Assembly: GCA_937921935.1 (NCBI GenBank)
Contig: CAKZWQ010000026.1
Span: forward strand, 1-64,000
Length of the DNA stretch: 64,000 nucleotides
From: an uncultured Gammaproteobacteria bacterium
GTDB lineage: Bacteria > Pseudomonadota > Gammaproteobacteria > Steroidobacterales > GCA-2729495
Direction of reading: 5' to 3'
The position numbers and the translations under genes are program-made. The notes beneath the pieces are model-generated. The model was given only the letters and a program-made list of their open reading frames with translations, was not told where the DNA came from and ran no database searches. The stretch's first letter is position 1; each line of letters opens with the position of its first letter. Positions 25,550-35,197 of this stretch are shown one piece after another.

Positions 25550-26484
25550 GGGCGTGCCTCCGTGGTCGTGATGGTTCTGAAAACCTCGTCCAGGCGCCCC
25601 GATTCCAGCTGCAACTGCTCCAGTGGCCAGGCTTGGGCGCCGGCGAGATCGCCGATCGCCGTAAGAATCTGCGCATCGGCCTGGGGGAATGCCGTGACCA
25701 CGCGACCGTCGCTGGCCGTCTCTACCTGAGCAACGCCGCTGACCTTGCCCAGGGCGGTAGCAATGGCTTCCATGTCGGCATCCCGACCCAGCTTCACGCT
25801 TACGGCATTGTGGTAGCGAGAGCGGTTGATCAGGGCCTCCGGGGTTTCGTCAGCCAGGATACGGCCGTTGGCGATGATGATGGCGCGGTTACAGACCGCG
25901 TCCACCTCTTCCAGGATATGGGTGGAAATCACGATGATCTTGTTAGCTGACATGTCGGCGATGAGTTGCCGGACTTCGTGTTTCTGATTCGGGTCCAGGC
26001 CATCGGTGGGCTCATCCAGGATCAGCACCGGCGGATCGTGAATAATGGCCTGCGCCAGCCCGACACGACGCTTGAAGCCCTTGGACAGGGTTTCGATTTT
26101 CTGCTTCACCACGTCCCGGATGTTCAGGCGGTCGATGACTTCCTCGACGCTGTTCCGGGCAGCGCTGCCGCGCAGGCCGCGGATGGCCGCAATAAAGTCG
26201 AGAAACTCACCCACAGCCATTTCACCGTAGGACGGTGCCCCTTCCGGCAGGTAGCCAAGCCGGGATTTGGCTTCCCGGGCCTGGGTGCTGATGGAATAGC
26301 CGCAGATCTCGGCGTGGCCTGCCGAGGGCGGGACAAAACCCGCGAACATGCGCATGGTGGTGGTTTTACCGGCCCCGTTGGGACCCAGGAATCCCAGGAC
26401 CTCGCCCGGTTCAACTTTGAATGAGATGCCATCGACGGCTTTCAGAGCGCCGTAGTGCTTGGTCAGTCCCTCGGCCTTGATCAT
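25546..26484 (-). CDS. ABC transporter ATPase (GldA-like)
   Basis: The 312-residue subunit carries Walker A GPNGAGKTT (34-42), a signature LSKGFKRRVGL, Walker B VLILDEPTDGLD and the switch His in STHILEE. The C-terminal approximately 90 residues form the extra domain common in GldA/CcmA-like ATPases of ABC-2 exporters. It heads the operon ATPase-permease-GldG-DUF4340. The ATG at 26484 is preceded by AAGGA. It energises the exporter of unknown cargo. Confidence 0.93.
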   Translation of the reverse strand: MIKAEGLTKHYGALKAVDGISFKVEPGEVLGFLGPNGAGKTTTMRMFAGFVPPSAGHAEICGYSISTQAREAKSRLGYLPEGAPSYGEMAVGEFLDFIAAIRGLRGSAARNSVEEVIDRLNIRDVVKQKIETLSKGFKRRVGLAQAIIHDPPVLILDEPTDGLDPNQKHEVRQLIADMSANKIIVISTHILEEVDAVCNRAIIIANGRILADETPEALINRSRYHNAVSVKLGRDADMEAIATALGKVSGVAQVETASDGRVVTAFPQADAQILTAIGDLAGAQAWPLEQLQLESGRLDEVFRTITTTEARP

Positions 26485-26587
26485 TCCTTTTCCTCACGCA
26501 GCGGTTCTGTCCGCACGATCCCCGCGCAGGTGCTGCGAGGCCGGTATTTTGCACAGCTGAGTGATCCGCGCAAGCGGGCAGGACAGC

Positions 26588-27853
26588 TTAGTCGCTGGCC
26601 TGCACCGGGCGGATGAACAACACATTGATAACCCCGAACAGCGCCACCGCGGCGATCACCCCAAAGGGCAAAAGATAGCTGCCCGTGGCAGTCCGCATCT
26701 GGCCGCTGAGAATGGTTCCGGCAAAGGCGCCCAGCGCATCGATCAGGGTGATGAAGCCGAGAATTTTGCCCAGGGAACGCTGACCGAAGCTCTCCACTGC
26801 CACCAGCTGGATCATGGTAAAGCTGCCACCAAAGCCCAGCCCGAAAATCGCCGCGAAGCTGGCAAGCCGCGGCAGACTGGAGGTCAGCGCAAGGCCATCC
26901 GCGCGGGGTTCGAACAGGATAAGGCAGCCACTGAACAGGATCAGGCTGGCTATCAGCATGACCCTTCTTTTCGGCAGGCGATCACTGATTGCGCCGAACA
27001 GGAACTTGCCAGCGAAACTGCACCAGAAGATCACCGAGTACAGCAAGGTGGCGCGCACCGGGGTGAGCCCGCCTTCCTGTTCAAAATATATGGTGACCTG
27101 GCTGTTCATGGCCTGAATGGAATACCACAGGGCTGCCGAGCCCAGGGCCAGGCACCAGAAGGTGCGTGAGCCCAGCGCCGTGCGCAGGCTGACACCGCTG
27201 GCTGCGGATTGCGCCGTGCGCGGGGGCGTGGCCGCGCCATCAGCGTGCAGCCCCATGTCGCCCGGGCGTTCACGCAGAATCGTAAAGCCGGGTAGCAGGG
27301 CGAACAGAATGAAGCCGACGGTCAGCGCGCCCACACCCCAGCGCCAGCCGAAGTCCGGGTTATTGACCAGGGGTGCGATCGCCACGGGCATTAGCGCACC
27401 AGCCGCACTCGAGCCGGCGGCCAGCATGCCGATCACGAAGCCCCGGCGGGCCACAAACCAGTTGGACAGCAGCACGACGTTGACCAACAGGCCTGACAGC
27501 GCCAGGCCCAGGGCCAGAAAGGCATGCAGTATGTACAGGTCAGTGAGGCTGCGTGCGAAGGGGTACAGGCAAAAGCACACGGCCATGACCACCAGCCCGG
27601 CCCGGATCACCCGCAGGACCCCGGCCCGGTCCACGATGACACCGATAAACGGTGCGATCAGGGCGGCCAGACCCAGGGAGGTCGCCGTCATGTAGCTCAC
27701 TTGTGCCGGCGTCGCGTTGAAGGTCTCGATGAAACGCGGAAACAGATTCTGCGGCACGAACAGGGTCATGCCGTTGGTGAAGAAATAGATGGCCACGGAC
27801 GCGGCGGCGACGTACCACCCGTAAAAAGTCTTCGAATCCCGGCGGCTATTCAC
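26588..27853 (-). CDS. MFS transporter, monocarboxylate/OFA-like
   Basis: The 421-residue protein has twelve predicted helices with the MFS loop motif GVIVDRAGVLRVIRAG after helix 2 and the matching GAISDRLPKRRVM after helix 8. The FYGWYVAAASVAIYF start resembles oxalate/formate and monocarboxylate transporters. The substrate is uncertain. It begins 8 bases after the stop of the M16 peptidase gene, so they are probably co-transcribed. It ends about 100 bases before the GldA-like gene. Confidence 0.87.
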   Translation of the reverse strand: MNSRRDSKTFYGWYVAAASVAIYFFTNGMTLFVPQNLFPRFIETFNATPAQVSYMTATSLGLAALIAPFIGVIVDRAGVLRVIRAGLVVMAVCFCLYPFARSLTDLYILHAFLALGLALSGLLVNVVLLSNWFVARRGFVIGMLAAGSSAAGALMPVAIAPLVNNPDFGWRWGVGALTVGFILFALLPGFTILRERPGDMGLHADGAATPPRTAQSAASGVSLRTALGSRTFWCLALGSAALWYSIQAMNSQVTIYFEQEGGLTPVRATLLYSVIFWCSFAGKFLFGAISDRLPKRRVMLIASLILFSGCLILFEPRADGLALTSSLPRLASFAAIFGLGFGGSFTMIQLVAVESFGQRSLGKILGFITLIDALGAFAGTILSGQMRTATGSYLLPFGVIAAVALFGVINVLFIRPVQASD

Positions 27854-27861
27854 TCTGTGGC

Positions 27862-30621
27862 TTAGTTGCCGGCGGCCTGGTCCGACACAGGCTGGCCATC
27901 GGTGTTCAGCTCCTGGATGGCGTCAAAGCCCAGTTCCTTGAGATCTGCCTCAAGGCGTTGCCGGTCGCCGACCACGACCCAGGTCAGTTCATCGCTCCGG
28001 ATCACCTGGCGAGCGACGCGATCCACCTCCGTGAGGTCTAGCGACTGGACCCGGCCGGGATAACTCGACCAGTAATCATCCGGCAAGCCGTAGCGCACGA
28101 TTTCACCGATAGAGCTCAGTACAGCCCCCGAAGTTTCCCAGCGCCCGGGCAAGGACAGGGTGGCGCTGTTCACCACTGTCTGTAGTTCTGCCTGGGTGGG
28201 CGGCTCGTCAGAGACGATGGCGGCGAACTCGCGCTGTATCTCAACGATCGACTCTCGGGTCTTGTCCGACTGCACGGGTGCATAAGCCAGCAAGGGCCGC
28301 TGGCCGCGCGCATCGAGGATGGTGCTGTAGGCCCCGTAGGACCAGCCTTTGTCCTCGCGCAGGTTCATGTTGATACGGGCCGTGGATTTGCCGCCGAGGA
28401 TATTGTTGGCGGCGCGAATCTCAATCTCTTCAGGGTTGTCGCGGGGTGGGATCAACTGGCCCACGAAGATGACGGACTGATCCGCATCGGGTTTGTCGAC
28501 GATATAAAGCGTCTTGCTGCGGCTGCCCTTGGCCCCGCCGAGTTTCTTGACCGGGGTATCACCCGGTTGCCAGCTACCGAAGAGTCGATCGAGTTTTTTC
28601 AGCAGCGCATCGGGATCCAGATTGCCGACCACTACCAGCGTTGCCTTGTTGGGTTTGAACCAGGTGGTGTGAAAATCCACCAGGTCATTGCGCTGCACAG
28701 CCAGCAAATCGGCTTCCGTGCCCGAGCCCGTCAGGGGCTGGGCATAGGGGTGGCCCTCGCCGTAGAGCAGTCTGGGCAGCACGCGCAGGGCCATGGAATT
28801 GGGCCGGTTCTTCTCCTGCTGAATTCTGGCGATCCCCAGTTTGCGCAGGCGATCCAGTTCTCCGTCCGGGAACACCGGGTTGAGCACCACATCGGCAAAA
28901 ATATCCAGGGATGGGTCCAGGTTCTCGGCCAGGGCGGACAGGCGCACCGAGGAGGTGTCCAGCCCGGAGCCGGCGCTGAGACTGGCTCCCTGCATGGCGA
29001 GCGCTTCGCTGATTTCCAAAGAGGAGCGCTTCTTTGTGCCCTCATCCAGCATGGACATCGTCAGGCCCGCAATGCCCGGCCGGGCGAATTGATCCGCCGC
29101 GTAGCCGGCGTCGATTTGCAGGGACATCTCAACCAGGGGCTGATCCGGTCGCTGGGAGATGATGACCTCAAGACCATTGTCCAGGCGCTGGCGGCTGAAG
29201 GCCGGGAAGTCGATGGCGGGAAAAGCCGCTGGCGCTGGCGGTCCGGCTGACCGGTCAAAGCCCGCTGTATCTGCCTGCAAGGCCGGCTCGGGTTTGACGG
29301 ACAGCACAAAGGCGCCCTCACTGAGCCATTGCGCGACGACTTGCTGCAGATCCTCGCGGGTGGCGCTGGCGACATCGTCCAGTTCGCGTTGCCAGGCGTC
29401 GGGGTCACGAGCGTAGACGGCACTCTGCGCCAGGACTTCTGACTTGCCGCCAAAGCCGCCGATTCTTTCAATGCCGCGCAGGAAATTGGCGCGATGCTGA
29501 GCCTGGGCGCGCTCCAGTTCTCGCTCGGTGGGCCCGTCCTTGATGAAGCGGGCCAGTTCTTCGCGAGCGGCCGCTTCCACGGCGTCCAGTTCCGTGCCTG
29601 GCTGGGCCGAAGCCACCAGGTAGGTGATACCGGAGATCTCCAGGTTCAGGGGTGCCAGGGCCGAGTCTGTGGCGATCTGGTCGGTGTAGACGAGCCTTTC
29701 GTACAAGCGGGAGTTCTTCCCGCCGCCGATGATGTCAGCGGCCAGGGCTAGCAGGTGCGCATCCCTCGAGCCCCAGGCCGGGCCCGTCCAGGCCATGTAG
29801 ACGCGCGGCTGCGGCACCCGGTCTACCATTTCCAGGCGGCGCTCACCCGTGTGGCGTGGGATCCATTCCCGCGCCCGGGTCAGGGCAGGGCCTGGCGGAA
29901 TATCGCCGAAGAATTTCTCGACCCGGGCCAGGGCATCGTCGGTATCCACGTCGCCGGCAATGACCAGGACAGCATTGTTCGGTCCGTACCAGGTGGCGAA
30001 CCAGTCCCGCACATCTTCCAGGGATGCGGCCTCCAGGTCGGCCATGGAGCCGATAGTTTCCCAGGAATACGGATGCCCGCCCGTGAACACGCGCGGCAGC
30101 AGCGTTTCAAAAACTTTCCCGTAAGGCTGGTTCTCGCCCTGCCGTTTTTCGTTCTGGACCACGCCGCGTTGCTCGTCCAGCTTTTCCTGGGTGATGGATC
30201 CGGCGAAGTGCCCCATGCGATCCGACTCCAGGAATAACACGGTATCCAGGGCGTTCTTGGGCACCGTCTGAAAATAGTTAGTCCGGTCAAACCAGGTCGT
30301 TGCATTCAGGTCCGTGGCGCCGATTTCCTGCAGATAGGACAGATACTCATCGTCGAAATTCTCACTGCCCTGGAACATCAGGTGCTCAAACAAGTGCGCA
30401 AATCCTGTGCGACCCGCCGGCTCGTTTTTGGACCCGACGTGGTACCAGATATTGACCGCCACCACCGGTGCCTTGCGGTCCTCGTGCACGATCACCGTGA
30501 GGCCGTTGTCCAGGACCCGGACGGTACGGGGAATTTCGACCTCGGCCTGGGCCGGGGTGAGCTGAACTGCCAGCAGCAGGCTGACAAGGGCGGATCGCTT
30601 GAGGATGGAGCTGAGTGACAT
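27862..30621 (-). CDS. Two-domain M16 zinc peptidase, exported
   Basis: This 919-residue pitrilysin-family protein has a signal peptide (about 8-26, ending AQA) and two M16 halves. The first half has the inverted zinc motif HLFEH (76-80), with the distal Glu in the RGVVQNEKRQGEN helix. The second half (about 480-910) lacks the zinc motif and should be the structural half. Such proteins degrade peptides in the periplasm or at the outer membrane. The gene is divergent from the dihydroorotase gene with a 93-base gap and is followed by an MFS gene, which could suggest uptake of breakdown products, but that is inference. Confidence 0.92.
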   Translation of the reverse strand: MSLSSILKRSALVSLLLAVQLTPAQAEVEIPRTVRVLDNGLTVIVHEDRKAPVVAVNIWYHVGSKNEPAGRTGFAHLFEHLMFQGSENFDDEYLSYLQEIGATDLNATTWFDRTNYFQTVPKNALDTVLFLESDRMGHFAGSITQEKLDEQRGVVQNEKRQGENQPYGKVFETLLPRVFTGGHPYSWETIGSMADLEAASLEDVRDWFATWYGPNNAVLVIAGDVDTDDALARVEKFFGDIPPGPALTRAREWIPRHTGERRLEMVDRVPQPRVYMAWTGPAWGSRDAHLLALAADIIGGGKNSRLYERLVYTDQIATDSALAPLNLEISGITYLVASAQPGTELDAVEAAAREELARFIKDGPTERELERAQAQHRANFLRGIERIGGFGGKSEVLAQSAVYARDPDAWQRELDDVASATREDLQQVVAQWLSEGAFVLSVKPEPALQADTAGFDRSAGPPAPAAFPAIDFPAFSRQRLDNGLEVIISQRPDQPLVEMSLQIDAGYAADQFARPGIAGLTMSMLDEGTKKRSSLEISEALAMQGASLSAGSGLDTSSVRLSALAENLDPSLDIFADVVLNPVFPDGELDRLRKLGIARIQQEKNRPNSMALRVLPRLLYGEGHPYAQPLTGSGTEADLLAVQRNDLVDFHTTWFKPNKATLVVVGNLDPDALLKKLDRLFGSWQPGDTPVKKLGGAKGSRSKTLYIVDKPDADQSVIFVGQLIPPRDNPEEIEIRAANNILGGKSTARINMNLREDKGWSYGAYSTILDARGQRPLLAYAPVQSDKTRESIVEIQREFAAIVSDEPPTQAELQTVVNSATLSLPGRWETSGAVLSSIGEIVRYGLPDDYWSSYPGRVQSLDLTEVDRVARQVIRSDELTWVVVGDRQRLEADLKELGFDAIQELNTDGQPVSDQAAGN

Positions 30622-30714
30622 TAATGGCCTCGTAGGGGCAGGGTCGGGAAGGCGGTTGAGTATACTGGTGACCTAACGGCTATTCGTTGCCTTTGTTCTG
30701 GTTGGATCCCACCT

Positions 30715-32061
30715 GTGGCTAAAGATTCTCTGCTGATTACCAATGCCCGTCTCGTTAACGAAGGGCGGATTACCGAAGCCGACCTGCGGGTGCAGGACGG
30801 GCGGATCGGCGCCATCTCGCCCTCACTGGCTGCGCAGGCCGGTGAGCAGGTGATGGACGCAGCGGGTCGTTACCTGGTGCCGGGCTTCATTGATGATCAG
30901 GTGCACTTTCGCGAGCCGGGCCTGACCCACAAGGGCGACATGGCGACGGAGTCGGCCGCGGCCGTAGCCGGCGGCATCACCAGTTTCATGGAAATGCCCA
31001 ATGTAAAACCGGCGACCACCAACCGGGAGGCAGTGGCGGATAAATACGCGCGCGCCGCCGGTCGGGCGCGGGCAAATTTCGCCTTCTACCTGGGGGCGAC
31101 CAATGACAACCTGGATGAGCTGCGGGCGATCACGCCTGCGCAAGCCTGCGGTATCAAGGTGTTCATGGGTGCCTCCACAGGCAACATGCTGGTCGACGAT
31201 CCGGCTACCCTGGAGCAGTTATTTGCCGATGCACCGCTGCTGATCGTCACCCATTGCGAAGATTCACCCATGATTGAGGCCAATGCAGCGGCCGCACGTG
31301 AGCGCTACGGCGAAGACGTGCCAATGGCCGAGCATCCGGCCATTCGCTCAGCAGAGGCCTGTTACAAGTCATCGTCTTTCGCCGTCGACATGGCCACGCG
31401 CCACGACGCCCGGCTGCATGTGCTGCACCTCACCACAGCCCGGGAAATGGAGCTGTTCAGCACCGGGGCCGTAGCTGACAAGCGGATCACCGCGGAAGTC
31501 TGTGCCCACCATCTGTACTTTTCGGCTGATGATTACGCGCGGCTGGGTGCGCGAATCAAGTGCAACCCGGCGATTAAGACTGCGGCAGACCGCGGCGCTT
31601 TGCTGGCCGCCTTGCAAGAGGATCGAATCGATGTGGTGGCCACGGATCATGCGCCGCACACCTCAGAGGAGAAGGCAGCCAGCTATTTCAAGGCGCCCGC
31701 AGGCTTGCCCCTCGTGCAGGACGCGTTACTTAGCGTCCTTGAGCACTATCACGAAGGCGTGCTGCCTCTGGAGCTGGTGGTGCGCAAAACCAGTCATGCC
31801 GTGGCGGATCTGTTCGGTATTCCCGATCGCGGCTATTTGCGCGAAGGCTACTGGGCCGACCTGGTCCTGGTGGATCTGGAGTCGCCAACGCGGGCCAGTG
31901 ATGCCACCGCGTTGTACAAGTGTGGCTGGACGCCTTTCGACGGCGTCAGTTTCCGGTCCAGCATCGCGGCGACCCTGGTCAATGGCCAGGTGGTCTGGCG
32001 CGATGGTGAGCTGACGGGTGTCATCGCCGGCCAGAAGCTTGACTGCCACGCCGCTCGCTAG
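30715..32061 (+). CDS. pyrC: Dihydroorotase-type amidohydrolase
   Basis: This class I dihydroorotase relative (448 aa, GTG start) should close carbamoyl-aspartate to dihydroorotate in pyrimidine synthesis. Metal-site elements seen are DDQVHFRE (60-67), the likely carboxylated Lys148 in IKVFMGASTGN, His in VTHCEDS and LHVLHLT, and Asp in VATDHAPH. The first His of the usual HxH is Gln62. A subgroup of bacterial dihydroorotases with DDQVHF is known, so this may be normal. Allantoinase-like or hydantoinase-like activity is the alternative. It is convergent with the nitrilase-fold gene, with a 4-base overlap. Confidence 0.8.
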   Translation: MAKDSLLITNARLVNEGRITEADLRVQDGRIGAISPSLAAQAGEQVMDAAGRYLVPGFIDDQVHFREPGLTHKGDMATESAAAVAGGITSFMEMPNVKPATTNREAVADKYARAAGRARANFAFYLGATNDNLDELRAITPAQACGIKVFMGASTGNMLVDDPATLEQLFADAPLLIVTHCEDSPMIEANAAAARERYGEDVPMAEHPAIRSAEACYKSSSFAVDMATRHDARLHVLHLTTAREMELFSTGAVADKRITAEVCAHHLYFSADDYARLGARIKCNPAIKTAADRGALLAALQEDRIDVVATDHAPHTSEEKAASYFKAPAGLPLVQDALLSVLEHYHEGVLPLELVVRKTSHAVADLFGIPDRGYLREGYWADLVLVDLESPTRASDATALYKCGWTPFDGVSFRSSIAATLVNGQVVWRDGELTGVIAGQKLDCHAAR

Positions 32062-33164
32062 ATAAGCCCTTTGCGGGCGAGTCGCTCGATATCCGAGAGC
32101 TGGCCGGCCACGAAATCAGCCCGCTCTGGCACCCGGACCCCGTTTTCTCCCAGCAAGCCGTTAGGGGCGCGAAACTCAGCCTGCGCATAACTGGCGGCAT
32201 AAGCCTGGAAGGGTTGCCGGGACAGCATATTGGTCAGGCCTGTCTGCCGTCGCGTGGACCGCAGGGCGGCAAGATCGATGGTCGCATTGGCCACCATGGA
32301 TTCCCCGCCCGGCATAGCCTCAGCCATCACGTGCCCGTGGTAATCCACCACCTTGCTCATGCCCGTGGTGGATTCCGCCGGCACCGGGATGTCCGTCAGG
32401 GCCGCAGAATTTGCCGAGACGACATACGCCAGGTTTTCCAGGGCCCGCGCCCGGCGCGCAGTTTCCTTGATGGAGTCCTGGGCCATGCCGGCCTCGCTGG
32501 TGGAGTGAATGAAGATCTCCGCGCCGCGCATAGCATGGCAGCGGGCGATTTCCGGGTAGAGGATCTCCTCGGAGGCGATGGCCGCAATCCGGCCAATGGG
32601 CGTATCAGCCACGGGGAAGACGCCCTCCAGGCCGTGGATTTCCAGGTAGCGGTCCCAGACGTCGTAAGGCGTCGGGCCGCTCAGGGAGATCATGCGTCGA
32701 TACCTCAGCACCACATCCCCTGAGGGGGCAAGCAGGAAACAGCACTGGAAATAGAGCTCCGGGAAGTGGGGGTCTACTTCGTAGGCGTTTCCGGCCAGGT
32801 ACAGACCGAAGTCCGCCGCAATGGCACCCAGGGCCTCATATTCGGGGCCGGCGATTTCCAGGGCAGCCTTGTCCCGCCAGGCAGCCACGGAGTCTCCCAT
32901 GGGGAAGCCCGTCAGAAAGTACTCCGGCAGGACCACCAGCCGGGCTTCCTCGCCGCTGTACTGACGGATAAAGGCTTTGCTGCCAGCGACTTTCTGGCGC
33001 ACCCGGGCGATGTTGTCCGTCATCCGGGCCCGCGCGGACTCCCGGTCGGGACAGGCATTGACGCAATGGGTCGTCAGCTGCAGGGCCAGGGCGGCGTATC
33101 TTTCGGGGGCGGGCTGGGGGCTCATGGGTGCGTCCGTGGCTAGATCCAGCGGTGATTCTTTCAT
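32058..33164 (-). CDS. Nitrilase-fold protein with altered catalytic residues
   Basis: This carbon-nitrogen hydrolase-family protein (368 aa) keeps the catalytic Glu (LPEYFLTG, Glu81). However, the position of the usual Lys reads RYRRM (Arg156/157), and the usual Cys before EIxxPE is Ser198 (IASEEILYPE). Canonical nitrilases and amidases need Glu-Lys-Cys, so this protein may be inactive, use another chemistry, or belong to a sub-family with a Ser. The remaining fold (TPYDVWDRYL, ARCHAMRGAEIF) is well preserved. I start it at 33164, although Met14 is possible. It is divergent from the flavoprotein-Kor operon. Confidence 0.8.
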   Translation of the reverse strand: MKESPLDLATDAPMSPQPAPERYAALALQLTTHCVNACPDRESARARMTDNIARVRQKVAGSKAFIRQYSGEEARLVVLPEYFLTGFPMGDSVAAWRDKAALEIAGPEYEALGAIAADFGLYLAGNAYEVDPHFPELYFQCCFLLAPSGDVVLRYRRMISLSGPTPYDVWDRYLEIHGLEGVFPVADTPIGRIAAIASEEILYPEIARCHAMRGAEIFIHSTSEAGMAQDSIKETARRARALENLAYVVSANSAALTDIPVPAESTTGMSKVVDYHGHVMAEAMPGGESMVANATIDLAALRSTRRQTGLTNMLSRQPFQAYAASYAQAEFRAPNGLLGENGVRVPERADFVAGQLSDIERLARKGLI

Positions 33165-33296
33165 CCTGCAACGGTCCGCTGTCAACCCGACGCACACGGG
33201 CTGGCCAAATGTATAATCAATCGCTTAGGCTCGACCCGTGGTTGCCTGCAGCCACCGGACGCGTATAAACACCACAAAGCCAATAAATTCCCGCTG

Positions 33297-35114
33297 ATGA
33301 AACCCACGGATACTTCCAACCCGGACTACTTTCATAAAGTCGTCGATTGCCAGTGGGCCTGTCCGGCCCACACGGACGTGCCCGGTTATATCCGGCTCAT
33401 TGCTCAGGGCCGCTTCACCGACGCTTATATGCTTAACCGCAAGTCGAACGTGTTTCCGTCCATCCTGGGTCGGGTTTGCGATCGACCCTGCGAACCGGCT
33501 TGTCGTCGCGGACGGGTAGAGGACAAGCCCGTTGCCATTTGTCGTCTGAAGCGTGTCGCTGCAGACAATCGGGGCGATGTATCAGAGCTGCTGCCCACGG
33601 CGCCCAAGGTGAAAAACGGCAAGCGGGTCGCTTGCATCGGTGCCGGATGCGCGTCCCTGGCAGTGGCTAACGACCTGATCCCCCTGGGTTACGAAGTTGT
33701 CATGTACGAGGCCCTGGACAAGCCCGGTGGTCTGATGCGGACCAATATTCCGTCTTTCCGGCTTCCCGTGGACGTGCTCGACGAAGAAATCAGAATGATT
33801 GTCGACATGGGCGTCGATCTGCGGCTGAGTTCCCCCATCGAGAGCATGACCCAGCTGTTGTCTGAAGGTTATGACGCAGTTTTTGTGGGTAGCGGTGCCC
33901 CCAAAGGCAAGAATCTGGAAATTCCCGGCCGCTATGACGATCCGGACCATGTGCATATCGGCATTAACTGGCTTGAATCCGTGGCTTTCGAGCATATCGA
34001 CAGTATCGGCGAGAAGGTTCTGATCATCGGCGTGGGTAATACGGCTATGGACTGCTGCCGAACCTCGCTGCGTCTGGGCGCGAAAGACGTGAAGGTCATG
34101 GCGCGCAAGCCACGGGATTTCTTCAAGGCTTCGGACTGGGAACTGGAAGACGCTGAGGAAGAAAACGTCGAAATCGTCATCAATCGCTCGCCCAAGGCTT
34201 TCGTGATGGAAGACGGCAAGCTGGCCGGAATGCTCTTCGATGTCATGGAGTACGACCTGGACGAGCGTGGCCGGATTACTGACACGCGGACCACCGGCGA
34301 GGAGTTCTTCCCCGCAACGGATGTTGTTCTGGCCATTGGCCAGGAGAACGCCTTCCCCTGGGTTGAACGGGATATTGGTATTGAGTTTGATCAGTGGGAT
34401 GTTCCGGTCGTCGATCGCAAGACGCACGAGGGCACCCGCAAGGGTGTATTTTTCGGCGGCGACGCGGCCTTTGGTCCGGAGAACATTATCTGGGCGGTTG
34501 AACATGCCCATCAGGCTGCGATTTCCATTCACAAGCATTGTCAGGGTGAAGACGTTGCCGACCGCTTGCCGGATGGCCAGAACCTGGCCAGCGCGAAAAT
34601 GGGCATCCACGAATGGAGTTACAGCAACGACTACGACACCAGCGAACGGAAGATTGTGCCCCATGTTGATCTGGCCACCCGCTTCCGCGAATTAAACATC
34701 GAGGTAGAGCTCGGCTTCAGTGCAGAGCAGGCCGCGGAGGAAGTTGAGCGCTGTCTGAACTGCGATATCCAGACTGTCTTCGCCACTAATCTTTGTATTG
34801 AATGTGATGCCTGCGTCGATATCTGCCCGGTTAATTGCCTGACAATCACCGCCGATGGGTCGGAAGAAGACTTACGCACACGCCTGAGTGCGCCCGCCGA
34901 AAACATTGAGCAGGATCTCTACGTGTCTCCCGGCTTGCCCCAGACGGGTCGGGTAATGGTCAAGGATGAGGATCTTTGCGTTCATTGCGGGTTATGCGCG
35001 GAGCGCTGTCCTACTGCCGCCTGGGACATGCAGGAGTTCAGCTTGCTTCACCCCCACGTGGGCCATGAAGCTGAACCAGATACGGCGCAGGTAGTTCGCA
35101 AGTGGGGCACCTGA
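33297..35114 (+). CDS. GltD-like NAD(P)/FAD oxidoreductase with ferredoxin domains
   Basis: The 605-residue protein has an N-terminal Fe-S domain (Cys18, Cys22, Cys61, Cys65, Cys69), as in the glutamate-synthase small subunit. A two-dinucleotide FAD/NAD(P) core follows (GAGCASLAV near 115-123 and GVGNTAMDCC near 245). A C-terminal region carries two [4Fe-4S] motifs, CIECDACVDICPVNC and CVHCGLCAERCPTAAW. It can move electrons between NAD(P)H and the Kor Fe-S clusters. The KorA gene starts 83 bases downstream on the same strand, which implies a dedicated electron-transfer subunit for a 2-oxoacid oxidoreductase. No glutamate-synthase large subunit is nearby. Confidence 0.88.
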   Translation: MKPTDTSNPDYFHKVVDCQWACPAHTDVPGYIRLIAQGRFTDAYMLNRKSNVFPSILGRVCDRPCEPACRRGRVEDKPVAICRLKRVAADNRGDVSELLPTAPKVKNGKRVACIGAGCASLAVANDLIPLGYEVVMYEALDKPGGLMRTNIPSFRLPVDVLDEEIRMIVDMGVDLRLSSPIESMTQLLSEGYDAVFVGSGAPKGKNLEIPGRYDDPDHVHIGINWLESVAFEHIDSIGEKVLIIGVGNTAMDCCRTSLRLGAKDVKVMARKPRDFFKASDWELEDAEEENVEIVINRSPKAFVMEDGKLAGMLFDVMEYDLDERGRITDTRTTGEEFFPATDVVLAIGQENAFPWVERDIGIEFDQWDVPVVDRKTHEGTRKGVFFGGDAAFGPENIIWAVEHAHQAAISIHKHCQGEDVADRLPDGQNLASAKMGIHEWSYSNDYDTSERKIVPHVDLATRFRELNIEVELGFSAEQAAEEVERCLNCDIQTVFATNLCIECDACVDICPVNCLTITADGSEEDLRTRLSAPAENIEQDLYVSPGLPQTGRVMVKDEDLCVHCGLCAERCPTAAWDMQEFSLLHPHVGHEAEPDTAQVVRKWGT

Positions 35115-35197
35115 GAAGAATTGAGAATAACGAGCCATAAGGCCACCGCCCCTTCATTAATTAATTTTCTATTTTTACTTTAAGAGTAAGGCCTGGG

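Noticed and set aside
33582-34664. 360-codon reverse frame opposite the GltD-like gene
   Set aside because: It is antisense to a protein with clear cofactor motifs; an artefact of GC-rich codon use.
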